DNA from: Streptomyces sp. 1-11
Lineage (GTDB): Bacteria; Actinomycetota; Actinomycetes; Streptomycetales; Streptomycetaceae
Length of the DNA stretch: 64,000 nt
Reading direction: 5' to 3'
NCBI RefSeq assembly: GCF_007176755.1
Contig: NZ_BJTV01000010.1
Coordinates: 186,001-250,000, forward strand
Below the pieces are notes generated by a model. That model saw only the letters and a program-made list of their open reading frames with translations. It was not told where the DNA came from and ran no database searches. Positions within the stretch are counted from its first letter, which is position 1. Each line of letters begins with the position of its first letter. This document shows positions 53,914-62,290 of the stretch, piece by piece. The position numbers and the translations under genes were made by a program.

Positions 53914-55371
53914 ATGGACGACAAGCGGGTACGGGCGAGCCTCGGCGAGATCGTCGGGCAGATCCGGCGCTACGTGCCGGCCATGGCGCCCTACTTCGAG
54001 ATCGAGGCGCCCCTCGGCGCGTACGCGGCCGGGCTGCACCCCACGGGCGTCGATCCGGTCCACGCCGGACGGCAGGAGCGGATCGCGGCGGCGGTCGGCC
54101 GTGTGCTGCGCCGGGCCCTCGGCCCGGCCGCGCCGGCCGTCCCCGTCGGCGCCGCGGACGTGCGCGCCGTGAACATCGTCGACCACCACCAGTTGCTCAA
54201 CCATCCGCTGCTGCTGGGGACGAACGTCATCGCGAACGCGGACCGCCTGGCCGGCGCGGGCCCGCGGCGGCCCATCGTCACGCTGTCGTGCAGCAACGTG
54301 GCCCCGGGCAACCACTACATGCGCGGCGGCTTCCAGTACCGCGGGGAGACGATCGGGTACTTCGGCGCGAAGGAGCACCGGGACGCGATGTACTGCGCCC
54401 CCGCCCGGCCCTTCGACTTCGTGGAGCGGCTGCGCGCCCTCAGGCGCTGGGACCGCTTCGGCCCCGACGACCAGGACTTCCTCGCCGGATACCAGGCCAC
54501 CCTGAACGGCCTCGACTTCGCACACACCTCCCGCCACCGCGACCAGATCGCCGTCGCCCTGCGCGCCACCTGGCCCCTGCTGTTCTCCCCCGCGCTGCGT
54601 CCGCGCCTGCCCGACCTGCTGTACGCCACGATGGAGGACGTCACCCGGGAGTGCCTGCCCGACCTGCTCGCCGAGGACAACCCCCTCTCCGCCGCGCTCC
54701 TCGACGCCTCCTTCCGCGGCCGGGTGCTCGACGCCTTCCGCGGCATCACGGTCGCCTGGGACGAGGCCGCGGGCAAGGGCACGCACTTCTTCTGGCGCCG
54801 GCGCCCCGGCGGGCGGCAACTGCTGCGGATGTTCGCCGAGGGAGCGGACCTCGTCCCCGCCGACCCCCGGTTCCGCGGCCTCAAGGTGCCGTTGGAACGT
54901 CAGGCCCTGTGCGACCACCTGGAGCGTGAGGAGATCGTCCCGTCCGTGGCGCTGTGCGTGAGCGTCCTGCTGTACGCCGGCGTCAAACCCCTGGTGGGCC
55001 CCGGCTCCCTCGTCTACACCACGCGGCTGAGGGACGGCTGGGCCGCGCTGCTGCGCCAAAACGGCCACCCGTTCGAGGCCGGTCTCGTGGCGGGCGTCGA
55101 CACCGCCGGCATGATCGCGGGCACCCCGCTGTTCTTCGCGCGCGCCGGCGCCGGCGTCCGCACCCTCTACGCCGCCGACGTTTTCCGCCGGGGCGGGATG
55201 TCCGAGCAGTACGTGAAGTCCGTCCTGGACGTCCCGGTCAAGGACCTGCTGTCCGTGGGCTCCGGCGGCGTCTACGACCTGTTCCGCCACACGTACATCC
55301 CCGCGGACCGTCAGCTCACCGAGCGCGTCGGCTTCGACGAGGCCGCCGCGGCGGTCCACACGTGGCTGTGA
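53914..55371 (+). CDS. Unrecognised 485-residue protein following hypF
   Basis: 485 residues from ATG 53914 (SD GGAGG five bases upstream); a GTG at 53899 overlapping the hypF stop as GTGA adds five residues. I recognise no family. Striking segments include VDHHQLLNHPLLLGTN, TLSCSNVAPGNHYMRGG, ETIGYFGAKEHRDAMYC and KGTHFFWRRRPGGRQ, rich in His, Asn and Cys as in an active site or metal site. There is no signal peptide and no membrane helix, so it is cytoplasmic. Its coupling to hypEF suggests it uses the HypE-bound carbamoyl or cyano group, for example as the acceptor enzyme in place of HypD. This is inference from position. Confidence 0.8.
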   Translation: MDDKRVRASLGEIVGQIRRYVPAMAPYFEIEAPLGAYAAGLHPTGVDPVHAGRQERIAAAVGRVLRRALGPAAPAVPVGAADVRAVNIVDHHQLLNHPLLLGTNVIANADRLAGAGPRRPIVTLSCSNVAPGNHYMRGGFQYRGETIGYFGAKEHRDAMYCAPARPFDFVERLRALRRWDRFGPDDQDFLAGYQATLNGLDFAHTSRHRDQIAVALRATWPLLFSPALRPRLPDLLYATMEDVTRECLPDLLAEDNPLSAALLDASFRGRVLDAFRGITVAWDEAAGKGTHFFWRRRPGGRQLLRMFAEGADLVPADPRFRGLKVPLERQALCDHLEREEIVPSVALCVSVLLYAGVKPLVGPGSLVYTTRLRDGWAALLRQNGHPFEAGLVAGVDTAGMIAGTPLFFARAGAGVRTLYAADVFRRGGMSEQYVKSVLDVPVKDLLSVGSGGVYDLFRHTYIPADRQLTERVGFDEAAAAVHTWL

Positions 55372-55436
55372 CGGTGACGCGGGAACCCCGGGCCCGGACC
55401 GCGGCCCCGGCCGCGGAACACACCCGCCGGAGAAAC

Positions 55437-55480
55437 GGCCGAGGGCCGGTCCCGGATCACTCCGGAACCGGCCCTCGGCC
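55437..55480. terminator. Bidirectional hairpin terminator after the HypEF operon
   Basis: Perfect 14-base arms GGCCGAGGGCCGGT (55437-55450) and ACCGGCCCTCGGCC (55467-55480), extended by CCGG pairs inward. It lies between the end of the rightward operon and the 3' end of the leftward tRNA gene and can end both transcripts. Confidence 0.75.
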
Positions 55481-55494
55481 GCGACTCACATACG

Positions 55495-55568
<74 letters not shown>

Positions 55569-55771
55569 TTGCCCTCCCACGCGGGCGCTCCCGCGTGATC
55601 ACGCAGGTCAACCCTACCGCACCCGGGCGGGCGCTCGCGCCCGCCGGGTCAGGGCCGGGCGGCCGGTGCGGCGCCGGCCGCGGACGGCGCGACGAAGTGT
55701 CCGTCCGCGGGGCCCGATGCCGCACACACTGTCCACGGCGGCGCGACGGCCGCCCTGGCTAGGGTCGCCGC

Positions 55772-56116
55772 ATGACGCACAGCTTCGCTCTCCACGTCCC
55801 CGACGCCGACCTCGAACCCGAGCCCCTGGACCCGGCGCAGATCGTCTCCGGGAACCCGGAGGTGACGGGCAGGGTGGTGTGGGAGTCGGCGGACGGCCGG
55901 CAGATCCGCGGGGTCTGGCAGATCACGCCGGGCGTGGTCACCGACACCGAGGCGGACGAGCTGTTCGTGGTGATCAGCGGATCGGCGACGATCGAGGTCG
56001 AGGGCGGCCCCACGCTGCGGGTGGGCCCCGGCGACCTGGCCGTGCTGCGGGCGGGCGACCGTACGACGTGGACGGTGCACGAGACGCTGCGCAAGGCCTA
56101 CGCGATCACTCTGTGA
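55772..56116 (+). CDS. Cupin-domain protein (DUF861/EutQ-like)
   Basis: 114 residues from ATG 55772. A single cupin barrel: ESADGRQIRGVWQITPGVVT, DTEADELFVVISGSATIEVEG (motif 1 with Glu but few His), GPGDLAVLRAGDRTTWTVHETLRK (motif 2). Such small cupins, annotated as DUF861, are widespread in actinobacteria and often modify or bind small molecules; the metal site is incomplete (one His). The gene stands alone between the tRNA and the inositol-type gene group. Function unknown. Confidence 0.8.
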   Translation: MTHSFALHVPDADLEPEPLDPAQIVSGNPEVTGRVVWESADGRQIRGVWQITPGVVTDTEADELFVVISGSATIEVEGGPTLRVGPGDLAVLRAGDRTTWTVHETLRKAYAITL

Positions 56117-56251
56117 GGGCGGCCGCCCGGCGGGGCCGGCTCCGCCGGTCCGGCCGACACGTGCGCCGACCCGGTTGACAGGCTCGCCATGTCCGCACAA
56201 AGGTGATCCGGACAGGGTTGAACCGGGCCGGGCATGAGCAGAGGTGCCTTC

Positions 56252-57430
56252 ATGGTGGACGCACTCGGTGTCGCCGTCGTCGGTTTCGGCTGGATGGGCC
56301 GGGTGCACACCCGGGCGTACGCCCGGGTCGGCCACCACTATCCGCAACTGCCGCTGCGCCCCGAGCTGCTGACGGTCGCCGAGGAGGTGCCGGACCGGGC
56401 CGAGGAGGCCGCCGCCCGCTTCGGATTCGCCCGGGCCACCCGCGACTGGCGTGAGGTGGCCGCCGATCCGCGGGTGCGGGCCGTGAGCGTCACCGTGCCG
56501 AACTTCCTGCACCGGGAGATCGGGGTGGCGATGGCCGAGGCGGGCAAGCACCTGTGGATCGAGAAGCCGGTGGGGCTGACCGGTGCGGACGCCCGGGCCG
56601 TCGCCGACGCCGTCGCCCGGGCGGGCGTCCAGGGCGCGGTCGGCTTCAACTACCGAAACGCGCCCGCCGTGGAGGCCGCCCGCGACCTGATCGCCGGCGG
56701 GGAGCTCGGCACGGTCACCCACGCCCGCTTCCGGCTGTTCAGCGACTACGCCGCCCACCCGGACGCTGCCCTGACCTGGCGTTACGAGCGGGCCCGCGGC
56801 GGCAGCGGAGTCCTCGGCGACCTGGCCTCGCACGGCGTCGACCTGGCCCGCTTCCTGCTCGGCGACATCGCCTCCCTCAGCGCCGACACGGCCGTCTTCG
56901 TGCCCGTGCGGGCCCGCCCGGCGGGCACAGCCGCCGGGCACGCGCGGGCCCCCGGCGGTGAGCCCGGGCCGGTCGAGAACGAGGACTACGCCGGCTGCCT
57001 GCTGCGCTTCGCCTCGGGCGCCCGCGGGGTGCTGGAGGCCTGCCGGGTCTCGGTCGGGGAGCAGAACAACTACGGCTTCGAGGTGCACGGCACCCGGGGC
57101 GCGGTCTCCTGGGACTTCCGCAGGATGAACGAACTGGCCGTGAGCCGCGGCACGACGTACCAGGACCAGCCGGTGAGCACGGTGTACGTCGGGCCGGGCG
57201 CGGGCGAGTTCGCCGCGTTCCAGCCGGGCGCGGCCAACGCGATGGGCTACGACGACCTGAAGGTCGTCGAGGCGTACCGCTTCCTGCGCTCCGTCGCGGA
57301 GGGCAGGCCGTACGGCGCCACCCTCGCGGACGCGGTGCACGGTGCGGCGGTGCTCGACGCCATGGTGCTGTCGGCCGGGACCCGCAGGTGGGTCGATCTG
57401 CCGCCCGGACCGCCGGGCGGCCCGGGCTGA
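56252..57430 (+). CDS. Gfo/Idh/MocA-family sugar/inositol dehydrogenase
   Basis: 392 residues from ATG 56252, which has GAGG seven bases upstream; ATG 56234 would add six residues. NAD-binding motif VAVVGFGWMGRVHTRAYA, the catalytic Lys motif WIEKPVGLTGADA (EKP) and the middle GVDLARFLLGD with active-site Asp/His are present. It is an NAD-dependent sugar or cyclitol dehydrogenase, likely for an inositol isomer or keto-inositol given the transporter and second dehydrogenase nearby. An insertion of about 25 residues (RARPAGTAAGHARAPGGEPG) lies near residue 225. Confidence 0.85.
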   Translation: MVDALGVAVVGFGWMGRVHTRAYARVGHHYPQLPLRPELLTVAEEVPDRAEEAAARFGFARATRDWREVAADPRVRAVSVTVPNFLHREIGVAMAEAGKHLWIEKPVGLTGADARAVADAVARAGVQGAVGFNYRNAPAVEAARDLIAGGELGTVTHARFRLFSDYAAHPDAALTWRYERARGGSGVLGDLASHGVDLARFLLGDIASLSADTAVFVPVRARPAGTAAGHARAPGGEPGPVENEDYAGCLLRFASGARGVLEACRVSVGEQNNYGFEVHGTRGAVSWDFRRMNELAVSRGTTYQDQPVSTVYVGPGAGEFAAFQPGAANAMGYDDLKVVEAYRFLRSVAEGRPYGATLADAVHGAAVLDAMVLSAGTRRWVDLPPGPPGGPG

Positions 57431-57507
57431 GACGGAACGCGCACCGGGCGGCCCCGCCCGGCACGCCCCCGCACCACCGCACCACCGCACTAAGGAGCCA
57501 GAGCCTC

Positions 57508-58512
57508 ATGCGCATCGGAATCCTCGGTCTGGGCCGCATCGGCGCCTTCCACGCCGCGACCCTCTCGGGTCTGGACGTGGTCGAGTCGCTCGTCGTCGCC
57601 GACCCGTTCCCGGCCGCGGCGAAGGCCGCCGCCGAGCGGTTCGGCGCCCGGATCGCGGACTCGCCCGAGGCGCTGCTCGCGGCCGGGGTGGACGGCCTGG
57701 TCGTCGCGGCGGCGACGGACGCCCATCCGGCGCTGATCCGGGCCGGGGTGGCGGCCGGCGTCCCGGTCTTCTGCGAGAAACCGGTGGCCCGCACCATGGC
57801 GGAGGGCCTGGAGGTGCTCAAGGCCCTCCGGGGCGCGCGGGTGCCGGTGCAGATCGGCTACAACCGCCGGTTCGACGCGGGGTTCACGGCCGCCCGCGCG
57901 GCCGTGCGCGGCGGTGAGCTGGGCAGGCTGCACACCGTCCGCTGCACGACGTTGGACCCGGCGCCGCCGCCCGCCGCGTACGTCGCCGCCTCCGGGGGCA
58001 TCTTCCGCGACTGCTCCGTGCACGACTTCGACGTCATCCGCTGGGTGACCGGCCGCGAGGTCACCGAGGTGTACGCGGCCGGCGGCAACCGGGGCGCCGC
58101 CCACATCCGGGAGGCGGGCGACGCGGACACCGCCGGCGCGATCCTCACCCTGGACGACGGCACGCTCGCGGTGGTCTCCAACTCCCGCCACAACGGCCGG
58201 GGTTACGACGTCCGCATGGAGCTGCTCGGCTTCGAGGACTCCCTGTCGGTGGGCCTGGAGGACAGACTGCCGCTGCGGTCGGCCGAGCCCGGGGCGACCT
58301 TCCCGTCCGGCACCCCGCACGACTTCTTCATGGACCGCTTCGCCGCCGCCTACCGGGCCGAACTCGCCGCGTTCACGGAGGTGGTCGCCGGCGTCCGCCC
58401 GTCCCCGTGCACGGTCGAGGACGCCCTGGAGGCGGGCTGGATCGCCGAGGCGTGCACCCTGTCCCTGCGCGAGCACCGCCCGGTGACGCTCGCGGAGGCA
58501 CGGGCCGCCTGA
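57508..58512 (+). CDS. Inositol 2-dehydrogenase-like Gfo/Idh/MocA oxidoreductase
   Basis: 334 residues from ATG 57508, SD AAGGAG. NAD motif RIGILGLGRIGAFHAATL, FCEKPVARTMAEGLE with the catalytic Lys, YNRRFDAGFTAARAAV, and DCSVHDFDVIRWVTG with active-site Asp/His match IolG. It should oxidise myo-inositol to scyllo-inosose with NAD+. 77 bases separate it from the preceding dehydrogenase; both run rightward, convergent with the importer genes. The other catabolic iol genes (iolB, C, D, E) are not in the window. Confidence 0.86.
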   Translation: MRIGILGLGRIGAFHAATLSGLDVVESLVVADPFPAAAKAAAERFGARIADSPEALLAAGVDGLVVAAATDAHPALIRAGVAAGVPVFCEKPVARTMAEGLEVLKALRGARVPVQIGYNRRFDAGFTAARAAVRGGELGRLHTVRCTTLDPAPPPAAYVAASGGIFRDCSVHDFDVIRWVTGREVTEVYAAGGNRGAAHIREAGDADTAGAILTLDDGTLAVVSNSRHNGRGYDVRMELLGFEDSLSVGLEDRLPLRSAEPGATFPSGTPHDFFMDRFAAAYRAELAAFTEVVAGVRPSPCTVEDALEAGWIAEACTLSLREHRPVTLAEARAA

Positions 58513-58576
58513 GGGCGCTGCGCCGCCCGGTCCGGCCGGCGCAGCAGGTCCGGCCGGCGGAGCGGGGCCGCGCCGC

Positions 58577-58894
58577 TCAGAGGCAGTAGCGGACCAGCCA
58601 CTCGTCGGGGTCGAAGGCGTCCCGCGCGGGGTCCCTCGGCGTGGCGGGGCGCGTCTCCACGGTGTCCTCGGGCCGGACCCGCTCCGGCAGCGCGCCGAAC
58701 CGGGCACGGCGCGCGGTCGCGGCCGTGTCCGTGGGCGTGTCCGTGTCCGTGTCCGTGGCCGGCTCCCGGTGCGCCGTCCGCGGCCCGCCGCTCCCGTTCG
58801 TCCGGTGCGCCCGGTCCGGGGCGTGCGCGTCGTCCGGCTCGGGCATCCGGTTCAAGTCGTGCGCGTCGTTCGGCTCGTGCGTCTCGTTCGTCAA
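58577..58894 (-). CDS. Hypothetical low-complexity protein after the importer genes
   Basis: 105 residues from TTG 58894, which has GGGGAG six bases upstream; no other good start is seen. The N-terminal half is rich in Asn/Asp/His/Pro (NETHEPNDAHDLNRMPEPDD), then a DTDTDTPTDT stretch encoded by a GTGTCC-type microsatellite (complement around 58730-58760), and a more normal C-terminal part ending DPDEWLVRYCL. I recognise no family. It may be a real small protein at the 3' end of the importer operon, or a chance frame. Confidence 0.4.
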   Translation of the reverse strand: MTNETHEPNDAHDLNRMPEPDDAHAPDRAHRTNGSGGPRTAHREPATDTDTDTPTDTAATARRARFGALPERVRPEDTVETRPATPRDPARDAFDPDEWLVRYCL

Positions 58895-58977
58895 CTCGGT
58901 CTCCCCGTGAGCTCGTACGGACCCGTACACCTTCCTGAACGCACGGGACCGGTCCGTCGTTCCGTGCGCCGGCGCCG

Positions 58978-59889
58978 TCAGCCGTCCGTCTCCGCGGAGC
59001 CGGCCGGCGGGGCGGTGCGGTCCTCCGCCTCCGGCAGCCCGTCGACGTCCACCCCGCGCACCTGCGCGAGTTCGTGCTTGAGCACGGCGAGTTCGGCGCC
59101 GCCCGCCATGTGGTCGGTCAGCTCCTCCACGGTGATCTCGGCGCGGGCGGCGCTGAGTTCGAGGGTGCCGAGGCGCAGCACGCTGAAGTGGTCGCCGACC
59201 ATGTAGGCGTGGTGCGGGTTGTGGGTGATGAAGATGACGCCGAGCCCGCGGTCGCGGGCGGCGGCGATGTACTTCAGGACCACGCCGGACTGCCTGACGC
59301 CCAGGGCCGCCGTCGGCTCGTCCAGGATGAGCACCCGGGCGCCGAAGTGGACGGCCCGGGCGATGGCCACGCACTGGCGCTGGCCGCCGGACAGGGTGCC
59401 GACGGGCTGCTCCAGGTCGTCCAGGACGATGCCCATGTCACGCAGTTCCCGGTCGCAGGTCGCCTTCATGCGGGCGATGTCCAGGCGCCGCACCGGCCAG
59501 GGCCCCTTGGTCAGCTCGGAGCCGAGGAAGAAGTTCCGCCACACCGGCATGAGGGGGACGGTGGCGAGGTCCTGGTAGACGGCGGCGATGCCGCGGCCGA
59601 GAGCCTCGCGCGGGGTGCCGAAGCGCACCGGGCGGCCGTCCACCAGGAGTTCGCCCTCGGTGTGCCGGTGCAGCCCGGACACTATCTTGATGAGGGTGGA
59701 CTTCCCGGCGCCGTTGTCGCCGAGGACGCAGGTCACCCGGCCCGCGTGCACCCTGAGGTCGACGCCGTGCAGGGCGCGGACGGTGCCGTAGGACTTGCCC
59801 GCGCCGCGCAGTTCGACGATCGGGCCGTCCGCGGCGGGCGCGATGTCCCGCCGGGCCGTGCCGGTGGTCCCGGTCTGGTTCGTGGTCAT
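58978..59889 (-). CDS. ABC importer ATPase, ribose/inositol class
   Basis: 303 residues from ATG 59889 with a perfect SD GGAGGTGA six bases upstream; that SD overlaps the permease stop codon. Walker A VLGDNGAGKSTLIK, signature GTLSGGQRQCVAIAR and Walker B VLILDEPTAALG are present. It has one ATPase domain only, half of the classical RbsA double-domain protein, so two copies must dimerise. The C-terminal 30 residues (LPEAEDRTAPP) are probably disordered. With the permease and binding protein it forms a CUT2-type importer for inositol or a related polyol. Confidence 0.9.
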   Translation of the reverse strand: MTTNQTGTTGTARRDIAPAADGPIVELRGAGKSYGTVRALHGVDLRVHAGRVTCVLGDNGAGKSTLIKIVSGLHRHTEGELLVDGRPVRFGTPREALGRGIAAVYQDLATVPLMPVWRNFFLGSELTKGPWPVRRLDIARMKATCDRELRDMGIVLDDLEQPVGTLSGGQRQCVAIARAVHFGARVLILDEPTAALGVRQSGVVLKYIAAARDRGLGVIFITHNPHHAYMVGDHFSVLRLGTLELSAARAEITVEELTDHMAGGAELAVLKHELAQVRGVDVDGLPEAEDRTAPPAGSAETDG

Positions 59890-59895
59890 GGGAGG

Positions 59896-60969
59896 TCACC
59901 TCCGGGTGGCCGTGCGCCGGACCCACAGATTGATCAGGACGGCGCCGAGCAGCATGACGCCGAGGAAGGCCTTGAACCAGTCGGGGTTCCAGCCGGCGAA
60001 GACGATGCCCTGGTTCACCATGCCGAACATGAAGGCGCCGAAGACGGGCCCGATCGCCGTGCCGTGGCCGCCGGTGAGCAGGCAGCCGCCGATGACGGCC
60101 GCGGAGATGTAGATCAGCTCCTGGCCGACGCCCTCGCCGGACTGCACGGTGTTGAAGGAGAACAGGTTGTGCATGCCGGTGAACCAGGCGCCGAGGCCGA
60201 CCAGCATGAAGAGGGTGATCTTGGTGAAGGTGACCGGCACGCCGACGGCCCGGGCGCTCTGCGCGCTGCCGCCGACGGCGAAGACCCAGTTGCCGTACCT
60301 GGTGCGCAGCAGCAGCCAGGTGGCCAGGGCCGCGAAGGCGAGCCAGTAGAACACGGTGATCTTCACCTGGACGCCGCCGATGCCGACGGAGGAGGCGAAG
60401 ATCCTCTTGGCCTGGCCGAAGCCGTCCATGTCGCTGATGTCGTCGGTGGCGACGTTGTCGGTGACCAGCTTGGTGACGGCGAGGTTGACGCCCTGCAGGA
60501 TCAGGAAGGTGCCGAGGGTGACCAGGAAGCTCGGCAGCCCGGTCCTCGTCACCATCCAGCCGTTGAGCGCCCCGACGCCCAGCGACAGCACGAGGGCGAC
60601 GACGACTCCGGTCCACACGTTCACCGTGAGCTGGTAGCTGAGCATGCTCGCGGTGAGCGCGGAGCTGATCACGGCGACGCCCGCGGACAGGTCGAACTCG
60701 CCGCCGATCATCAGCAGGGCCACGGGGAGCGCCATGATGCCGATGGTGGAGGACTGGTAGAGGACCGTGGCCATCGAGCTGCCCTGGCGCAGCGAGGGCG
60801 CCGCGATCAGGAAGAAGACCAGCACCGCGAGGGCGCCCAGGAGGACGCCCACCTCCGGGCGGGCCAGCAGTCGCAGGACCAGCGGGCGCCGCGCGGTGCG
60901 GCCGTCGCCGGCGGGGCCGGGCGCCGGCGACGGCCCCGTGACCGGACCGGCGTGCGGCGTCACGCTCAT
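59896..60969 (-). CDS. ABC importer permease, ribose/inositol class
   Basis: 357 residues from ATG 60969, sharing a base with the upstream stop (TGATG). A Pro/Ala-rich tail of about 30 residues precedes about ten membrane helices. The signature ALLMIGGEFDLSAGVAVI is the CUT2 permease motif, found in RbsC and inositol transporters. Its partner ATPase follows. A 6-base gap separates the two genes, and the last bases of this gene supply the SD of the ATPase gene. Confidence 0.9.
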   Translation of the reverse strand: MSVTPHAGPVTGPSPAPGPAGDGRTARRPLVLRLLARPEVGVLLGALAVLVFFLIAAPSLRQGSSMATVLYQSSTIGIMALPVALLMIGGEFDLSAGVAVISSALTASMLSYQLTVNVWTGVVVALVLSLGVGALNGWMVTRTGLPSFLVTLGTFLILQGVNLAVTKLVTDNVATDDISDMDGFGQAKRIFASSVGIGGVQVKITVFYWLAFAALATWLLLRTRYGNWVFAVGGSAQSARAVGVPVTFTKITLFMLVGLGAWFTGMHNLFSFNTVQSGEGVGQELIYISAAVIGGCLLTGGHGTAIGPVFGAFMFGMVNQGIVFAGWNPDWFKAFLGVMLLGAVLINLWVRRTATRR

Positions 60970-61988
60970 CAGCGGGTGCCCTTCGCGGCGAACTCGGCGA
61001 CCTTGTCGACGTTGGACCTGTCGACGAAGGCCGGGCCGGTCAGCACCGGCTGCTCGCCACCGCCGCTGTAGTTGCCGTTGGTCCGGTACAGCCACAGGGA
61101 GTCGATCGCCAAGTAGCCCTGGAGGTAGGGCTGCTGGTCGACGGCGAACTGGATGGTGCCCTTCTTGACGGCGGCGGTGAGGTTCTTGTTCAGGTCGAAG
61201 GTGGCGATCCGGGCCTTGCTGCCCGCGTCGTCCACCGACTGCACGGCGGTCAGGGCGAAGGGCGCGCCCAGCGTGACCACGTGGTCGATGGACTTGTCCT
61301 GCTTCAGCTTGGCCGTGATCGTCGACTTCACGGACGGCATGTCGGCGCCGTTCACGTACAGGTTCTCCGTCGTGCCGGAGAACGTCTTCCGCAGGCCGTC
61401 GCAGCGCTGGGTGAGGCCGATGTTGCCCTGCTCCTGGATGACGCACACGGCCTTCTCGGCCCCGACCTCGTTCAGCTTCCTGCCGAACGCCTCGCCGGCG
61501 ACCGTCTCGTCCTGCCCGAAGAACTGCAGCAGGCCGAGCTTCTTCCAGTCGCTGAGACCGGAGTTCAGGCCGACGACGGGGATGCCGGCCGCGCCCGCCT
61601 TGCCGACGACGTCCTTCATGGCGTCCGGCTTGGCCAGGGTGACGGCGATGCCGTCGACCTTCTGGTCGACGGCGTTCTGGACGAGTCCGGCCTGCCGGCC
61701 GGCGTCGGGGTCGTGGGAGTAGACGAGCTTGATGTTGTCCTTGGCGGCGGCCGCCTCGGCGCCCTTGCGGACGATGTCCCAGAAGGTGTCGCCCGGCGAC
61801 TGGTGGGTGACGAGGGCGACGGTCATCCGGGGGGTGTTCGCCTTGCCCGCGGCGGCGCCCGAACCGCCCTCCTCGGCTTTCTTCCCGCCGGACCCGCTGG
61901 AGCAGCCGGCGAGGGTGAGGGCTGCCGCGGCGGCCACGGCCACGACGGGGGCCAGGCGGCGGGAGCGGAAGTGAGCGGAGCGGTCCAT
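60969..61988 (-). CDS. Solute-binding lipoprotein of the inositol/ribose-class importer
   Basis: 339 residues from ATG 61988, SD GAGGTG. The signal peptide ends in a lipobox LTLAGC, so the protein is a lipoprotein. The Peripla_BP_4 domain (VALVTHQSPGDTFWDIVRKGAE, then GIAVTLAKPDAM, and QPYLQGYLAIDSLW near the end) resembles binding proteins for ribose and myo-inositol. It delivers the sugar to the permease and ATPase genes that follow. The presence of two inositol-type dehydrogenases nearby supports a cyclitol ligand (inference). Confidence 0.9.
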   Translation of the reverse strand: MDRSAHFRSRRLAPVVAVAAAAALTLAGCSSGSGGKKAEEGGSGAAAGKANTPRMTVALVTHQSPGDTFWDIVRKGAEAAAAKDNIKLVYSHDPDAGRQAGLVQNAVDQKVDGIAVTLAKPDAMKDVVGKAGAAGIPVVGLNSGLSDWKKLGLLQFFGQDETVAGEAFGRKLNEVGAEKAVCVIQEQGNIGLTQRCDGLRKTFSGTTENLYVNGADMPSVKSTITAKLKQDKSIDHVVTLGAPFALTAVQSVDDAGSKARIATFDLNKNLTAAVKKGTIQFAVDQQPYLQGYLAIDSLWLYRTNGNYSGGGEQPVLTGPAFVDRSNVDKVAEFAAKGTR

Positions 61989-62067
61989 CGTTCGTGCACC
62001 TCACTGTGCTACGGGGACAGGACGCTGTTGCGCTGGCACGGGATCCAACCCCCCCTGCGGAGCCCGC

Positions 62068-62084
62068 TGTCAATACTTTGTCAA
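62068..62084 (-). promoter_or_regulatory. Repeated TTGACA boxes upstream of the inositol-type importer
   Basis: On the leftward strand TTGACA occurs at 62084-62079 and again at 62073-62068, 11 bases apart, about one helical turn. One may be the -35 of the binding-protein gene. I see no clear -10 at 17-18 bases, so this may be a regulator site. The 302-base gap 61989-62290 shows nothing else certain. Confidence 0.3.
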
Positions 62085-62290
62085 GACATCACTTCAAGGC
62101 GCCCGTTCGGCCGCGGTCACGTTTCGGGCAAGAGAACCGCCGGTGCGAGCGGGACCTATTGACGCCGGGCGGAGGTCGGGCTGTCATTACGCCCACGCTG
62201 TTCGGTCGAGTTGATTTCTGAGCGGTTTCGAGGACCTGTCGGTGATCGACTCATCCCCTTGGCCGGACCCCGCAATCCTCAGGAGCCGCC

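Noticed and set aside
58641..58910. Rightward 89-codon frame rich in Val/Ser
   Set aside because: It is the complement of the low-complexity GTGTCC microsatellite and the hypothetical leftward frame.
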